From positions 1 through 60,666 of the forward strand of contig CAMYNJ010000024.1 of assembly GCA_947259795.1 (NCBI GenBank): a stretch of DNA of 60,666 nt, given 5' to 3'. Positions 8,045-18,070 of the stretch are shown piece after piece. Within the stretch, counting starts at the first letter, position 1. Every line of letters starts with the position of its first letter. Source of the DNA: an uncultured Alphaproteobacteria bacterium (lineage in GTDB: Bacteria > Pseudomonadota > Alphaproteobacteria > UBA8366 > JADFVY01). The position numbers were made by a program, and so were the translations under genes. The notes beneath the pieces were generated by a model. It was not told the origin of the DNA. It worked only from the letters and a program-made list of their open reading frames with translations, and made no database searches.

Positions 8045-8745
8045 CCGGAACCCTCTACGGCATCGGCGTTGGGCCGGGTGACCCAGAACTCATCACGCTC
8101 AAGGGCTATCGGCTGCTGCAGTCAGTGCCAGTCATCGCCTGGCCGGCGCCCTTGGAAGGCGAGAGCATGGCGCATCGGATCGCTGCGCCGCATCTGCCGG
8201 AGGGGCGGATCGAAATTCCGATTCGCATGCCGATCAGCACCGACCGTTTTCCCGTCGAAGGCGTCTATGACCAGGCAGCGGAGGATCTGGGCGCGCATCT
8301 TTCCGCCGGCCGCGATGTCGCCGTGCTCTGCGAGGGCGATCCCTTCGTCTATGGCTCCTTCATGTACCTCTTCGGGCGGATGGCGGATCGTTTCCCGATC
8401 CGGGTCGTCCCCGGCATATCTTCGCTGACTGCCGGGGCAGCGGCATTGGGCGCGCCGCTCGCAGCCCAGAACGACGTGCTGTCGGTGATCCCTGCGCCGC
8501 TGCCGGAAGAGGAGCTGGAACGCCGGCTCGCCAATGCCGACGCCGCCGTCATCATCAAGGTCGGCCGCCATATCGACAAGCTGCGCCGCGTGCTCGACCG
8601 GTTGGGGCTGGCCGACACCGCCCGCTACATCGAATATGCGACGATGGAAAACCAGGCCGTCCTGCCCTTCGCCGAGGCCGCCCAGGGTAAAGCGCCTTAC
8701 TTCTCGCTGGTCCTGGTCCACCGGCGCGGCGAGGCCTGGCGATGA
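8041..8745 (+). CDS. cobI: Precorrin-2 C20-methyltransferase (CobI/CbiL)
   Basis: A 234-residue tetrapyrrole methylase. The N-terminal YGIGVGPGDPELITLKG motif and the CEGDPFVYGSFMYL block are the SAM-binding signatures. It methylates C20 of (cobalt-)precorrin-2. The ATG at 8041 lies in an ATGA overlap with cobL; the next gene starts in another such overlap at 8742. An upstream in-frame ATG at 7996 lies inside cobL and lacks a ribosome site. Confidence 0.96.
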   Translation: MTGTLYGIGVGPGDPELITLKGYRLLQSVPVIAWPAPLEGESMAHRIAAPHLPEGRIEIPIRMPISTDRFPVEGVYDQAAEDLGAHLSAGRDVAVLCEGDPFVYGSFMYLFGRMADRFPIRVVPGISSLTAGAAALGAPLAAQNDVLSVIPAPLPEEELERRLANADAAVIIKVGRHIDKLRRVLDRLGLADTARYIEYATMENQAVLPFAEAAQGKAPYFSLVLVHRRGEAWR

Positions 8746-10553
8746 AGGTCGCGATCGTGGCCCTGAACCGGGGCGGCCTGGAACTGGCCCGCCGCCTGCA
8801 GCCGTCGCTCGACGGCGCAATGGTGCATGGGCTGGCGGGACGCACCGACGGGGCCGATCTGCCGTTTTCCGACACGATGGCCCATTTGCGCGGCCTATTC
8901 GCCAAGGGCACCGCCATTATCGGCGTCTGCGCCGCCGGCATCCTGATCCGCGCGCTGGGGGCCCAACTGGCCGACAAAAAGGCCGAGCCGCCGGTGATCG
9001 CCCTGGCCGAGGACGGCTCCGTCGCCGTGCCCTTGCTGGGTGGTCATCGCGGCGCGAACCGGCTGGCCCGCCGGATCGCCGATATCCTGGGTGGCAGCGC
9101 GGCCATCACCACGGCGGGCGATCTGGGGCTGGGGTTGGCGCTCGACGAGCCTCCGGAAGGCTGGACCGTCGCCAATCCCGAGATCGCGAAAACCCTGGCC
9201 GCGACCCTGCTGGCCGGTGATGCCGTGCGCCTGATCATCGAGGCCGGCGACGACCCCTGGCCCGAGCCCGCGCCGTTTTCCGATACGGGCGACCTGACCC
9301 TGCTGGTGACCGATCGCGCCGGCCGTGAGGATGAGAAGACCCTGGTCGTCCATCCGCCTGTGCTGGCGCTGGGCGTGGGTTGCGAACGCGGCGCCGATAT
9401 CGCCGAACTGCAGGCCCTCGTCGACGAAACCCTCGCCGGGGCGGGCCTGGCCGCCGGTGCGGTCGCGGCGGTCACTTCTCTGGATCTGAAAGCGGACGAA
9501 GTGGCCGTGCTGGCCTGCGCCGAACATCTCGGCCTGCCCGCGCGGTTCTTCACCGCGGCGGAGTTGGAGGCCGAGGCCCCCCGCCTCGCCAACCCCTCGG
9601 AAACCGTCTTCCACGAGGTCGGTTGCCACGGCGTGGCCGAGGGCGCCGCGTTGGCGCTGGCCGGGCTGGATGCCGAGTTGGTGGTCCCGAAGCGCAAGTC
9701 CAAACGCGCCACCTGCGCCATCGCACGAAGCCCGAAACCGATCGACGCAAGCGCCGCCGGACGGGCCAGAGGCCGGCTCGCTGTTGTGGGTATCGGGCCG
9801 GGGTCGGCCGAATGGCGCACGCCCGAGGCCACCTTGGCGCTGGCCGGCGCGGACGAAGTGGTGGGTTACGGCCTCTATCTCGATCTCGTCGGCGGGCTGA
9901 TCGCCGGCAAGCCGCGCCATGGCTCGGAACTGGGTGAGGAGGAGGCCCGCGCGCGCATCGCCCTTGACCTGGCCGCAGAAGGCAAGTCGATCGCCCTTGT
10001 CTGTTCCGGCGATCCGGGAATCTATGCGCTGGCAACCCTGGTCTTCGAACTGTTCGACCGCGAATCGCGGCCGGACTGGAACCGTGTCGAAGTCACCATT
10101 ATGCCCGGCATCTCCGCTCTGCAGGCCGCCGCCGCCCGCGCCGGCGCGCCGCTGGGCCACGATTTCTGCGCCATCTCGCTCTCCGACCTGCTGACCCCGA
10201 AAGAGACTATCCTGCAACGCCTAAAAGCCGCGGCCGCGGCAGATTTCGTCGTCGCCCTGTATAACCCGCAGAGCCGCCGTCGGCGCGAGTTGCTGGACGA
10301 GACAAAACGCATCATGCTGATGGCCCGGCCACCAGAGACGCCTGTGATTATTGCCCGCAATCTCGGCCGGTCGGGCGAGCGGGTCGATCACGTGACGCTT
10401 GGCGATTTCGATGTCGAATCGGTCGACATGCTGACCCTCGTCATGATCGGAAGCAGCGCAACCCGGAGCTTCGGCCAGGGAACGACCCTGCGAACATATA
10501 CACCACGCGGTTATGCAAAAAAGATGAGCGGCCCGGACCGCTGCGAGGAATAG
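8742..10553 (+). CDS. cbiG-cobJ: Cobalt-precorrin-5A hydrolase / precorrin-3B C17-methyltransferase fusion (CbiG-CobJ)
   Basis: A 603-residue bifunctional protein. Residues 1 to about 330 are CbiG: the [10 protein letters not shown] motif near residue 103 and a C-terminal CbiG subdomain ending in a basic KRKSKR linker. CbiG opens the ring lactone and releases acetaldehyde in the early-cobalt route. From about residue 345 ([18 protein letters not shown]) it is CobJ/CbiH, the ring-contracting C17 methyltransferase, with [11 protein letters not shown] and YNPQSRRR motifs. Fusion of consecutive steps suggests channelling of a labile intermediate. It starts in an ATGA overlap with cobI and ends two bases before cobM. 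Confidence 0.95.
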   Translation: MKVAIVALNRGGLELARRLQPSLDGAMVHGLAGRTDGADLPFSDTMAHLRGLFAKGTAIIGVCAAGILIRALGAQLADKKAEPPVIALAEDGSVAVPLLGGHRGANRLARRIADILGGSAAITTAGDLGLGLALDEPPEGWTVANPEIAKTLAATLLAGDAVRLIIEAGDDPWPEPAPFSDTGDLTLLVTDRAGREDEKTLVVHPPVLALGVGCERGADIAELQALVDETLAGAGLAAGAVAAVTSLDLKADEVAVLACAEHLGLPARFFTAAELEAEAPRLANPSETVFHEVGCHGVAEGAALALAGLDAELVVPKRKSKRATCAIARSPKPIDASAAGRARGRLAVVGIGPGSAEWRTPEATLALAGADEVVGYGLYLDLVGGLIAGKPRHGSELGEEEARARIALDLAAEGKSIALVCSGDPGIYALATLVFELFDRESRPDWNRVEVTIMPGISALQAAAARAGAPLGHDFCAISLSDLLTPKETILQRLKAAAAADFVVALYNPQSRRRRELLDETKRIMLMARPPETPVIIARNLGRSGERVDHVTLGDFDVESVDMLTLVMIGSSATRSFGQGTTLRTYTPRGYAKKMSGPDRCEE

Positions 10554-10555
10554 CC

Positions 10556-11317
10556 ATGACCATCCATTTCATCGGCGCGGGGCCGGGGGCGGCTGATCTT
10601 ATTACCGTTCGGGGGCTGAATATTGTCCGGCGTTGCCCGGTTGTGCTCTATGCGGGTTCGCTGGTGCCGGCGGCGGTGGTGGCGGAGGCGCCGGCGGGCG
10701 CGCGGGTGGTCGATACCGCGCCGCTGCATCTGGATGAGATCATCGCCGAGATGAAAGCCGCCCATGAACTGGGCCACGACGTGGCGCGGGTGCATTCGGG
10801 CGACCCCTCTCTTTACGGCGCGATTGCCGAACAGATGCGCCGCCTGGACGCGCTGGATATCGCTTACGACGTGACACCCGGCGTGCCCGCCTTCGCCGCG
10901 GCGGCTGCCGCACTGGGAGCTGAGCTGACGTTGCCGGAGATCAGCCAGACGGTGATCCTGACCCGCACGGCGGTGCGCTCGTCATCCATGCCCGAGGGCG
11001 AGGACCTGGCGACGCTGGGCCGTAGCGGCGCGACCCTGGCGGTCCATCTCTCGGTCAACAATCTCGCTCGGGTGGTGCGTGATCTAACGCCGCTCTATGG
11101 CGAGGATTGTCCGGTGGTCGTGGCCTACCGCGTGACCTGGCCGGACCAGCAAATTATCCGCGGGACGCTCGCCGACATCCGCGAGCAGGTAAAGGCGGCC
11201 GGCATAACCCGCACCGCCCTGATCCTGGTTGGCCGCACGCTGGCCGCATCAGATTTCGACGAAAGCCGCCTCTACGCCGCTGACCATCACCATGTGTTGA
11301 GGCCAAGGAAGGGCTAG
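10556..11317 (+). CDS. cobM: Precorrin-4 C11-methyltransferase (CobM/CbiF)
   Basis: A 253-residue tetrapyrrole methylase starting [18 protein letters not shown], with the [15 protein letters not shown] and [18 protein letters not shown] blocks that mark CobM/CbiF. It methylates C11 of (cobalt-)precorrin-4. The ribosome site GAGGAA is in the tail of the preceding gene. It is the last gene of the cbiX operon; the next gene comes from the other strand with only 27 bases between stops. Confidence 0.96.
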   Translation: MTIHFIGAGPGAADLITVRGLNIVRRCPVVLYAGSLVPAAVVAEAPAGARVVDTAPLHLDEIIAEMKAAHELGHDVARVHSGDPSLYGAIAEQMRRLDALDIAYDVTPGVPAFAAAAAALGAELTLPEISQTVILTRTAVRSSSMPEGEDLATLGRSGATLAVHLSVNNLARVVRDLTPLYGEDCPVVVAYRVTWPDQQIIRGTLADIREQVKAAGITRTALILVGRTLAASDFDESRLYAADHHHVLRPRKG

Positions 11318-11344
11318 GTCGGCCCAACCGTGCCGTCCCCCGGC

Positions 11345-11938
11345 TCAATCCCGCGCCCCCGCGTCCTCCAGGGCTTGTTCGATGCGGCGGTCGCGGCCGC
11401 CGCGGGCCCACCCCAATGCGCCGCGGCCGGTGTAGTCCTGTATATTGACGTCAGCGCCGGCGCGCAGCAGCAGCTGGACGACTTCCAAATGGCTTTTCGA
11501 TGCTGCCAGCATCAGCGGCGTCAGCCCCTGCCGGTTCTGGTGGTTGAGATCGCTGCCCCCGCCAATCAACAAATCGGCAATGTCGTAGTAGCCCTGACTT
11601 GACGCCCAGTTCAGCGCGGTATTGCCCAGCTTGTCGGCGACATCGGTTCGCGCCCCCCCTGCCAGCAGCATATCGACGATGTCGACCTCGCCGGCGATCG
11701 TGCCGGTCACCAGTGCGGTGCGGCCCTTGCTGTCCTGCTTGTCGAGATGGGTCCGCTGCTGGATCAGCTCCTTCATCCGGTCGATATTGCCTTCGCTGGC
11801 GACCACGGTGATCTCCGGGTCCTGGAACAGGATGGTCTGCGCACCTGCCGGCAGTGGGGCGGTGGTGGCGGCAATGAGGGTTGCAATGGCGGCGACTGCC
11901 CCCAGCCGCCTCATCAATCCAGTTTTCGTTCTATCCAC
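11345..11938 (-). CDS. Exported ankyrin-repeat protein
   Basis: A 197-residue protein with a signal peptide (MDRTKTGLMRRLGAVAAIATL..., cleavage after AGA near residue 33) and about four ankyrin repeats, clear in GRTALVTGTIAGEVDIVDML, GNTALNWASSQGYYDIADLL, GLTPLMLAASKSHLEVVQLL and GRGALGWARGG. Ankyrin repeats mediate protein contacts; the periplasmic partner is unknown. The start is the GTG at 11938 because an AGGAGG lies 7 bases upstream inside the 3' end of cobK; an ATG at 11914 overlapping the cobK stop is weaker. The gene overlaps cobK by 25 bases and should be co-expressed with it. Confidence 0.9.
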   Translation of the reverse strand: MDRTKTGLMRRLGAVAAIATLIAATTAPLPAGAQTILFQDPEITVVASEGNIDRMKELIQQRTHLDKQDSKGRTALVTGTIAGEVDIVDMLLAGGARTDVADKLGNTALNWASSQGYYDIADLLIGGGSDLNHQNRQGLTPLMLAASKSHLEVVQLLLRAGADVNIQDYTGRGALGWARGGRDRRIEQALEDAGARD

Positions 11939-12660
11939 TGCATGACCTCCTCTATATCCGAATATCGTTCGCCCGGTTCGGGCACGGGGCGTTCTATCAT
12001 AATAACCGGGATGCCGCGCCGGCGCGCTGCGGTAATCTTACCCACCGTCGCTCCGCCGCCGCTGTTGCGGCTGACCAGTACATCGACATCTTTTTCCTCC
12101 AGCAGACGCAACTCGTCGTCGGCGTCGAAGGGCCCGCGGCCCACCAGGACGAAGCCGGGCGGCGTCGAATGGGGTTCAGGCGTTTCCGCCACCCGCGACA
12201 TCAGCCATACGCCCTTTACGTCGCCGAACTGCCACAACTGGCCCGATCCCAGCGCCAGGAAGGCGCGCTTGCCTATGCTTGGCAGCAGGGCGGCGGCCTC
12301 GGCAGCGTCGGCCACGGATATCCAGTTGTCGCCCGGCTGCACCGTCCAGGGCGGGCGCCACAGGATGATACGAACAACGTCCGCAGTCTCGCAGGCGGCC
12401 CGTGCGTTGGCGGAAATCCGCGTGGCATAGGGATGCGTCGCATCGACGAGCATGTCGATTTCCGCTTCGCGCAGCCAGCCTGTCAGCCCCTCGGCCCCGC
12501 CGAACCCGCCGGTCCGCACCCTGCCGGGCAGTGAGCGAGGCTCGTTTGTCCGCCCGGCCAGTGAGCTGACGACCTCCAGCCCGGCCTCGAAGCGCCCGCC
12601 GGCGGCCTCGTGCAGCGCCGCGGCCTCACCAGTGCCGCCGAGGATCAACAGGCGTTTCAC
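11914..12660 (-). CDS. cobK: Precorrin-6A reductase (CobK/CbiJ)
   Basis: A 248-residue NAD(P)H-dependent reductase of the precorrin-6A ring. The N-terminal LLILGGTGEAAALHEA nucleotide-binding motif and the central VDATHPYATRISANA motif are diagnostic. It starts at a GTG (12660) that overlaps the cbiD stop as GTGA, so no upstream extension is plausible. It lies between cbiD and the ankyrin gene in a minus-strand operon. Confidence 0.95.
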   Translation of the reverse strand: MKRLLILGGTGEAAALHEAAGGRFEAGLEVVSSLAGRTNEPRSLPGRVRTGGFGGAEGLTGWLREAEIDMLVDATHPYATRISANARAACETADVVRIILWRPPWTVQPGDNWISVADAAEAAALLPSIGKRAFLALGSGQLWQFGDVKGVWLMSRVAETPEPHSTPPGFVLVGRGPFDADDELRLLEEKDVDVLVSRNSGGGATVGKITAARRRGIPVIMIERPVPEPGERYSDIEEVMQWIERKLD

Positions 12661-13736
12661 GATCCCGCCTTGCCGACAATCCGGCCCGCGCGGTCGACCA
12701 CCAGAAAATCCAGATCGACGCCGCCGGCCAGCATGGCCATTGCAACCTCGCGCGCGCGACGCGCCACCAGGTCGCCAAGCGGCAGGTCGCCGGCCAGCTC
12801 CAGCACTTGCGCCGCCGTGTTCGCCGCGCGGGCAGCTTCGACAGTTTGTTTTGTAGCCCCAAGTTCCGTCAGCCATGCCGCCAGTTTGCCGAAATCTACC
12901 TGACTGCGCGATGAATGGAGATCCATATGACCCTGCGCCAGCTTGACCATCTTGGCAAAGCCGCCGGCAACGGTGACACGCGGGACGGGGTGGTCGCGCA
13001 GATATTTCAGCATCCCGCCCGCGAAATCGCCCATGTCGATCAACGCCTCCAGGGGCAGGCCGTAATGCTTGGCCACGGCGGCTTCCGAGGTTTTGCCGGT
13101 GGCGCCCGCTACATGGGTCAACCCGTTGGCCCGTGCCACGTCGATGCCTGAGCGGATCGACTGGATCCAGGCGCCGCAGGAATAGGGGATGACGATCCCC
13201 GTGGTGCCCAGGACCGACAGCCCGCCGACGATGCCGAGGCGTGGATTCCAGGTCTTCGACGCCAGTTCCTCGCCGCCGGGAATCGAGATGGTAATATCCA
13301 GATCGGCGCTTGCGCCATGGGCCGCCGCGACGGCCTCGACGGCCTCGCGCATCATCGCGCGGGGCGCCGGGTTGATCGCCGGTTCGCCCGGCAGGACCGG
13401 CAGCCCTGCCAAGGTGACTGTCCCGACCCCTTCGCCCGCGCGGAAAGTGACGCCGGTTCCGGTCTCGCCCCGCCGCACCGTGGCCAGCACCAGCGCGCCG
13501 TGAGTGACGTCCGGGTCGTCGCCCGCGTCCTTGACGATGCCCGCCGTCGCGAATCCGTCCCCAAGTTCCTTGCGGTCCAGCGCGAAGGAGGGCTGCTCGC
13601 CGCGCGGCAGTGCGATGGTCACCGGGTCGGGGAATTCACCGGTCAGCAGGGCCTCGAAGGCAGCCCGCGCCGCCGCCGTGGCGCAGGCGCCCGTCGTCCA
13701 GCCCCGGCGTAGTTCTCCCTCGGGTTTCCTCGACAT
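12657..13736 (-). CDS. cbiD: Cobalt-precorrin-5B C1-methyltransferase (CbiD)
   Basis: A 359-residue protein that carries out C1 methylation in the early-cobalt pathway. The N-terminal RRGWTTGACATAAARAA motif is the CbiD hallmark, with TGIVIPYSCGAW in the middle. Its presence with CbiG and CbiX, and no CobF or CobG in the window, marks the anaerobic-type route. It is divergent from the TauE/SafE-like gene with 69 bases between starts, and its stop overlaps the cobK GTG. Confidence 0.96.
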   Translation of the reverse strand: MSRKPEGELRRGWTTGACATAAARAAFEALLTGEFPDPVTIALPRGEQPSFALDRKELGDGFATAGIVKDAGDDPDVTHGALVLATVRRGETGTGVTFRAGEGVGTVTLAGLPVLPGEPAINPAPRAMMREAVEAVAAAHGASADLDITISIPGGEELASKTWNPRLGIVGGLSVLGTTGIVIPYSCGAWIQSIRSGIDVARANGLTHVAGATGKTSEAAVAKHYGLPLEALIDMGDFAGGMLKYLRDHPVPRVTVAGGFAKMVKLAQGHMDLHSSRSQVDFGKLAAWLTELGATKQTVEAARAANTAAQVLELAGDLPLGDLVARRAREVAMAMLAGGVDLDFLVVDRAGRIVGKAGS

Positions 13737-13805
13737 GGGCGGCAGTTTAGACCCGCGCCATCCGACAGGCTAGGCAATGCCTCAAGAGGCGTGTAAAAGC
13801 GCTCC

Positions 13806-14540
13806 ATGCACAGCGCTTTTGCCCTTCTGCCTTATGGCGACGCAGCAGGACTCGCCCTGCTGGCGGCCATGCTGCTGGCCGGATTGGTCGGCGGCGGCAC
13901 GCATTGCATTGGCATGTGCGGACCCTTCGTGCTGGCCCAGGCCACGGCGCGGCTGGAATCCGTCCCGGCCTCGCGAATGAGCGAATTCCATCGCCTCGCC
14001 GGCGCCGCGCTGGTCCCCTATCATCTGGGCCGGGCCACCACTTACATAACGCTGGGCGCGATGGCCGGCGCCGTGGGCCGGACCGCCCGCTCGATCCCCG
14101 GTCTGGACTGGATCGCGGCGGGCTGGCTGTTTTCTGCCGCGGCGATGTTCCTGGCCTATGCGGTTTTCGGCAGCGGTCTATTCCGCACCGGCGCTGCGAA
14201 GGAAAACCGCTGGGGTCGCCTCCTGGGCGATCTCGCCCGGCCGATGTTCGCCCGGCCCACGGGGATTCGCGGCTATGCGCTGGGCATGATGCTGGGTTTC
14301 CTGCCCTGCGGCCTTCTTTATGCAGCACTGGCGGTGGCGGCGGGCAGCGGCGGGGCGGTCGGCGGCGCGGCCGCGATGGCCGCCTTCGTGGCCGGCACCG
14401 TGCCCGGCCTGGTCGTCACCGGCTTCGCGGGCCATCTCGCGGCCGGGCGCTGGCGTCGTGTGGCCGTCGTGGCGGCGCCGCTGTTGATGTCGGTGAACGC
14501 CGTCATGCTGGCCTGGGTGGCCTGGCGGCTGGTCGCCTGA
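13806..14540 (+). CDS. TauE/SafE (UreH/DsbD-like) family membrane protein in a cob operon
   Basis: A 244-residue polytopic membrane protein with about six spans. The N-terminal GGGTHCIGMCGPFVLA motif, with two cysteines, is typical of the sulfite exporter TauE/SafE-annotated family related to UreH and DsbD-type domains, which often handle metals or thiols. MLGFLPCGLLYAAL repeats the Pro-Cys pattern in the second half. It stands 3 bases before cobB and begins that operon, so a role in metal (cobalt) transport or redox handling for cobalamin synthesis is possible but only inferred from position. Confidence 0.85.
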   Translation: MHSAFALLPYGDAAGLALLAAMLLAGLVGGGTHCIGMCGPFVLAQATARLESVPASRMSEFHRLAGAALVPYHLGRATTYITLGAMAGAVGRTARSIPGLDWIAAGWLFSAAAMFLAYAVFGSGLFRTGAAKENRWGRLLGDLARPMFARPTGIRGYALGMMLGFLPCGLLYAALAVAAGSGGAVGGAAAMAAFVAGTVPGLVVTGFAGHLAAGRWRRVAVVAAPLLMSVNAVMLAWVAWRLVA

Positions 14541-14543
14541 ACG

Positions 14544-15857
14544 ATGGCGGCGCCCGGCCTGATCCTCGCGGCCCCGGCCAGCGGCCAGGGCAAGACCGTG
14601 ACGGCACTGGCCATCATCCGCGCGCTGGCCCGACAGGGCGTCAAGGTGGCCGTCGCCAAGGCCGGACCCGACTATATCGACCCCGCCTTCCATGTGGCGG
14701 CAGGCGGCAATCCCTGCTTCAACCTCGACCTCTGGGCGATGCGCGGGGAAACGCTGGGTGGGCTGGTGGCGGGGCTGGGCGCGAACGCCGACATTGTGGT
14801 CTGCGAGGGCGTAATGGGCCTGTTCGATGGCGCCGCCGACGGTAGCGGGTCAACCGCCGATCTGGCTGCCGTCACAGGCTGGCCGGTGGTGTTGATTGCC
14901 GACGTACGCGGACAAGGGGCCTCGGCCGCGGCGACGATTCGCGGTTTCGCCGGCCATCGCCCCGACGTAACCCTGGCCGGCGTCATTCTGAACCGCGTCG
15001 GCGGGCCGGGGCACCGACAAATTCTTGCCGAGGCGATCGCCGCCGTTCTGCCGGATCTGCCGCTCCTGGGCAATTTGCCGCGCGACAATGCACTGGCCCT
15101 GCCGGATCGCCATCTTGGCCTGGTCCAGGCCGTCGAACATCCGGACCTGGAATCCTTCCTCGACCGGGCGGCGGACATCGCGGCGGCCAGTATCGACCTT
15201 GATGCCCTTCGCGCCCTCGCCTGTCCCGCCGGCCTCGCCCCCGCCGCCGCCATCCCGCTGCCGCCACCCGGCCAGCGCATCGCGGTGGCGCGGGACGAGG
15301 CGTTCGCTTTCGCCTATGCGTCGGTGCTGGAAGGCTGGCGCGCGGCGGGCGCGGAACTTTCCTTCTTCTCGCCGCTTGCCGACGAGCCGCCGGACAGCCA
15401 CGCAAACGCGGTTTATCTTCCCGGCGGCTATCCGGAACTGCATGCGGGGCGTCTCGCCGGTAACGGGCGGTTCCGGGATGGCCTGGGCGAAGCGGCGGCG
15501 CGGGGCGCCGCTGTTTACGGAGAATGCGGCGGCTATATGGTGCTGGGCCGGGGCCTGATCGATGGGAATGGGGCGCGCCACGCCATGGCCGGGTTGCTGC
15601 CGCTGGAAACCTCCTTCGCCGAACGCAGGCTGCATCTGGGCTATCGCGCGGTGACGGTGGCAGGCGACTCGCCGCTGGGCACTAGGGGTCTATGTTATAG
15701 GGGGCATGAGTTCCATTACGCGACCACCGTGGAAGAGGGGCCGGCGGACCCTCTCTTTACCGTTGCCGACGCCAGGGGCGCGGATCTCGGGCCTGCCGGG
15801 CTGACCGCGGGTCGCGTTACCGGCTCCTTCATTCATCTGATCGATCGCGCGCCATGA
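14544..15857 (+). CDS. cobB: Cobyrinic acid a,c-diamide synthase (CobB/CbiA)
   Basis: A 437-residue glutamine amidotransferase that amidates the a and c side chains. The N-terminal ATP site is [17 protein letters not shown], followed by [12 protein letters not shown]. The C-terminal glutaminase nucleophile is in [11 protein letters not shown] (Cys328), with GHEFHYA and GSFIHLI near the end. It follows the TauE/SafE-like gene by 3 bases and its stop overlaps the next ATG. In the early-cobalt route its substrate is cobyrinate, hence CbiA would be an equally valid name. Confidence 0.96.
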   Translation: MAAPGLILAAPASGQGKTVTALAIIRALARQGVKVAVAKAGPDYIDPAFHVAAGGNPCFNLDLWAMRGETLGGLVAGLGANADIVVCEGVMGLFDGAADGSGSTADLAAVTGWPVVLIADVRGQGASAAATIRGFAGHRPDVTLAGVILNRVGGPGHRQILAEAIAAVLPDLPLLGNLPRDNALALPDRHLGLVQAVEHPDLESFLDRAADIAAASIDLDALRALACPAGLAPAAAIPLPPPGQRIAVARDEAFAFAYASVLEGWRAAGAELSFFSPLADEPPDSHANAVYLPGGYPELHAGRLAGNGRFRDGLGEAAARGAAVYGECGGYMVLGRGLIDGNGARHAMAGLLPLETSFAERRLHLGYRAVTVAGDSPLGTRGLCYRGHEFHYATTVEEGPADPLFTVADARGADLGPAGLTAGRVTGSFIHLIDRAP

Positions 15858-16342
15858 GCGAAAAGCAACCCTTCTGGAAGACCACCGCGCTGGAGCACAT
15901 GACCGCGGAGCAGTGGGAATCGCTCTGCGACGGCTGCGGGCTGTGCTGCCTGAACAAGCTGGAGGACGCGGATACCGGCGATATTCACTACACCCGCGCG
16001 GCCTGCAAATATCTCGATATCGGTGCCTGCCGCTGCAAGGATTACGAAAACCGCACCGAAAATGTCCCCGACTGTATCGATCTGACGCCGCAGCGCATGC
16101 GCCGCCTGCATTGGCTACCCGGGACTTGCGCCTACCGCCTGGTCGCCGAGGACCGCGACCTTGCCTGGTGGCATCCGCTGGTCTCCGGCGATCCGGGAAC
16201 CGTGCACCAGGCCGGCATCTCGGTGCGCGGCCGCGTCGTCTCGGAAGAAGGCGCCGAAGATCTCGAGGACTACCTCATCAAGTGGGCGAAGGCGGGCGGC
16301 CCTGTCCGCCGCCGCCCGAAGAAGCGTTACGCCGAAGATTGA
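15854..16342 (+). CDS. YcgN family cysteine-cluster protein (UPF0260)
   Basis: A 162-residue soluble protein. The [14 protein letters not shown] motif near residue 27, the later [15 protein letters not shown] and VPDCIDLTP cysteines and the LPGTCAYRL block match the YcgN family, which is presumed to bind a metal or Fe-S cluster; its function is not established. Translational coupling to cobB (ATGA at 15854) suggests a link to cobalamin or metal metabolism here. Its 3' end overlaps the DMT transporter gene on the other strand by 65 bases. Confidence 0.93.
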   Translation: MSEKQPFWKTTALEHMTAEQWESLCDGCGLCCLNKLEDADTGDIHYTRAACKYLDIGACRCKDYENRTENVPDCIDLTPQRMRRLHWLPGTCAYRLVAEDRDLAWWHPLVSGDPGTVHQAGISVRGRVVSEEGAEDLEDYLIKWAKAGGPVRRRPKKRYAED

Positions 16343-17264
16343 CCAGCGCCAGGCCGGCGAAGATCAGCAACGCCGCTCCCCAAACCCACGGACTGTGGCT
16401 CTCGCCGAACAGCAGCACGCCCCAGGCGATTCCGGTCAGCGTCACGATATAGCCGGTGAAGCTCATGAACACAGGCCCTGCGAGCCGCAGCACCTCGAAG
16501 AAGATCAGATAGGCGACGCTGGAAATGACGATCTGGCCCAGCATGCCGATTTCCGCCTCACCAACGGGCAGGCTGGGTAGGTAGAGCACATCCATCAGGA
16601 AAACCACAGGCGTCAGCATTGTCGCAGCGGCCAGCAGCATGCCGGCAGCCAGCGGCATCGACCTGGTATCCGGCGGCCGCAGGCGCGACGCCAGCACGTT
16701 GGTCGTGGCGTATAGCGCCGGGGTTGCCAGCGCCAGCAAGAACCAAGGTGCGGCCTCCGGGTCGGGCAGGCTGGCGCGCGGCAATACGATCAGTGCCACA
16801 CCGGCCAGCCCGCATATCACCCCGGCGAAGCGCGGCAGGGAGAACTGTTCCATCTTGAGGCCAATGGCGATTCCATAGGTTATCAGCGGCACGAAGGGGA
16901 TGGTCAGCACCATCACGCCGGCCGGCAGATGGGCGATCACCGCCACAAGATTGACGTTGGGCAGCGCAATTCCCGTCAGGCCGACGGTGAAATAATAGCG
17001 CAGCCAGGCGCCCCCCAGCGGAATGTGCAGGCCGCGCAGGCGGCAGATCGCCGCCACGACCAGCCCCGCCGCCAGCCCCTGCCAGAAGGTATAGGAAACC
17101 GGATGAACCCCGCCGTTGGCCGCCATCTTGGAAAAGGAAAAGGCCAGCCCCCACAGGCTGCCCAGTGTCAGGATCATCCCCAAGGGCAAGACAGGCGACA
17201 CCTGCCCGGCGGCCAGCGGCGTGATCTGTTGCGATGGCGACTCCATCGCAGTGACATAGGCCAA
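16278..17264 (-). CDS. DMT-superfamily (EamA) transporter
   Basis: A 328-residue membrane protein with about ten spans arranged as two EamA repeats; the first starts at [23 protein letters not shown] and the second around [21 protein letters not shown]. EamA proteins usually export amino acids or other small metabolites; the substrate is not predictable from the sequence. The tail is Ser/Gly/Pro-rich. It converges with ycgN, overlapping by 65 bases. Confidence 0.93.
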   Translation of the reverse strand: MAYVTAMESPSQQITPLAAGQVSPVLPLGMILTLGSLWGLAFSFSKMAANGGVHPVSYTFWQGLAAGLVVAAICRLRGLHIPLGGAWLRYYFTVGLTGIALPNVNLVAVIAHLPAGVMVLTIPFVPLITYGIAIGLKMEQFSLPRFAGVICGLAGVALIVLPRASLPDPEAAPWFLLALATPALYATTNVLASRLRPPDTRSMPLAAGMLLAAATMLTPVVFLMDVLYLPSLPVGEAEIGMLGQIVISSVAYLIFFEVLRLAGPVFMSFTGYIVTLTGIAWGVLLFGESHSPWVWGAALLIFAGLALVNLRRNASSGGGGQGRPPSPT

Positions 17265-17309
17265 TGCGGCACCGGACGCCAGCGTTGGGGTGGTTACAAG
17301 CCCGCGTCC

Positions 17310-17540
17310 CTACGCCGGTACCAGCCGGGCCTGGCGTTGTTCGAATGCGGCCCGTTCCTGCCGTTGTTGGGCTTGGCGGGCGGCCTGGTCGTTAGCCTCT
17401 GTTCTTTCTCTCGCCAGCCTTTCTGACCCTAGCCGCCGTCGCCGCATTGACAGCAACAGCAGATCGAGAAGGATGAACATGGCGGTCAGCAGATAGAGAA
17501 AGCTCAATTGCGATATGAGATTCAGGATAAAGTACAACAA
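17310..17540 (-). CDS. Small single-span membrane protein with charged tail
   Basis: A 76-residue protein with a hydrophobic segment at about 4-30 (ISQLSFLYLLTAMFILLDLLLL), an RRRR stop-transfer patch and an Arg/Gln/Glu/Ala-rich tail likely to be helical. The start is a TTG at 17540 with GGGGAGA about 7 bases upstream. The ribosome site can pair with an adjacent CCCC (CCCC-TAAAAAA-GGGG hairpin, about 17550-17564), which could limit translation. Function unknown. Confidence 0.55.
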   Translation of the reverse strand: MLYFILNLISQLSFLYLLTAMFILLDLLLLSMRRRRLGSERLARERTEANDQAARQAQQRQERAAFEQRQARLVPA

Positions 17541-17608
17541 TACAGGTCTCCCCTTTTTTAGGGGTGCCGTCCCGTTAACCCGGACTGGCGACTTGTAGGA
17601 ATGGCCGA

Positions 17609-18070
17609 CTATTCGAAATTGTAGGTGGTCTCAATGGCATGCCGATGGCCGGCCAGGCCGGCAGTGCCGGATGAAGTCGACGAATTCATGTTCGCCGCAA
17701 CGATGAGGAAGGGCGCCGCGGTCCCTGACTGGCGCATCGCCGGCCCGACCGGAATCGTTGCCATGGTGAGATTGACCATGTTCTCGAGGTGATGGCATCT
17801 GAGCCGCGGGATCGCTACAGGGTGCAAATGCTCTTCAGCCGGGGGATGGAACGCCGCGATCTCGGCGGTGACGGCGCGCGGAATGCGGTCGCATGAAATG
17901 CTGGGTCGCTCGATTATCGTCGCGCTGGCCATGACATGCGTGGAGGAAGAATGCGTTGCCACCGAAAGTTTTGGCGTCATCTCGTCGGCCAGCGCCTGGG
18001 AGGCCATCGCAAAGCCGATAAAAACCTTGAATAGTAGCAAAACACCGAAATGTCCCTGCTTCGCATCCAT
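17609..18070 (-). CDS. Putative secreted protein of unknown function
   Basis: A 153-residue protein with a plausible signal peptide (VLLLFKVFIGFAMASQALA, cleavage before DEM near residue 29). The mature part has two cysteines (in SISCDRI and LRCHHLE) and is rich in His, Ala and Thr. I recognise no domain. The third codon position is GC-rich, which favours a real gene, but the ribosome site is weak and the gene borders an AT-rich stretch, so it could be an orphan or recent acquisition. Confidence 0.5.
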   Translation of the reverse strand: MDAKQGHFGVLLLFKVFIGFAMASQALADEMTPKLSVATHSSSTHVMASATIIERPSISCDRIPRAVTAEIAAFHPPAEEHLHPVAIPRLRCHHLENMVNLTMATIPVGPAMRQSGTAAPFLIVAANMNSSTSSGTAGLAGHRHAIETTYNFE

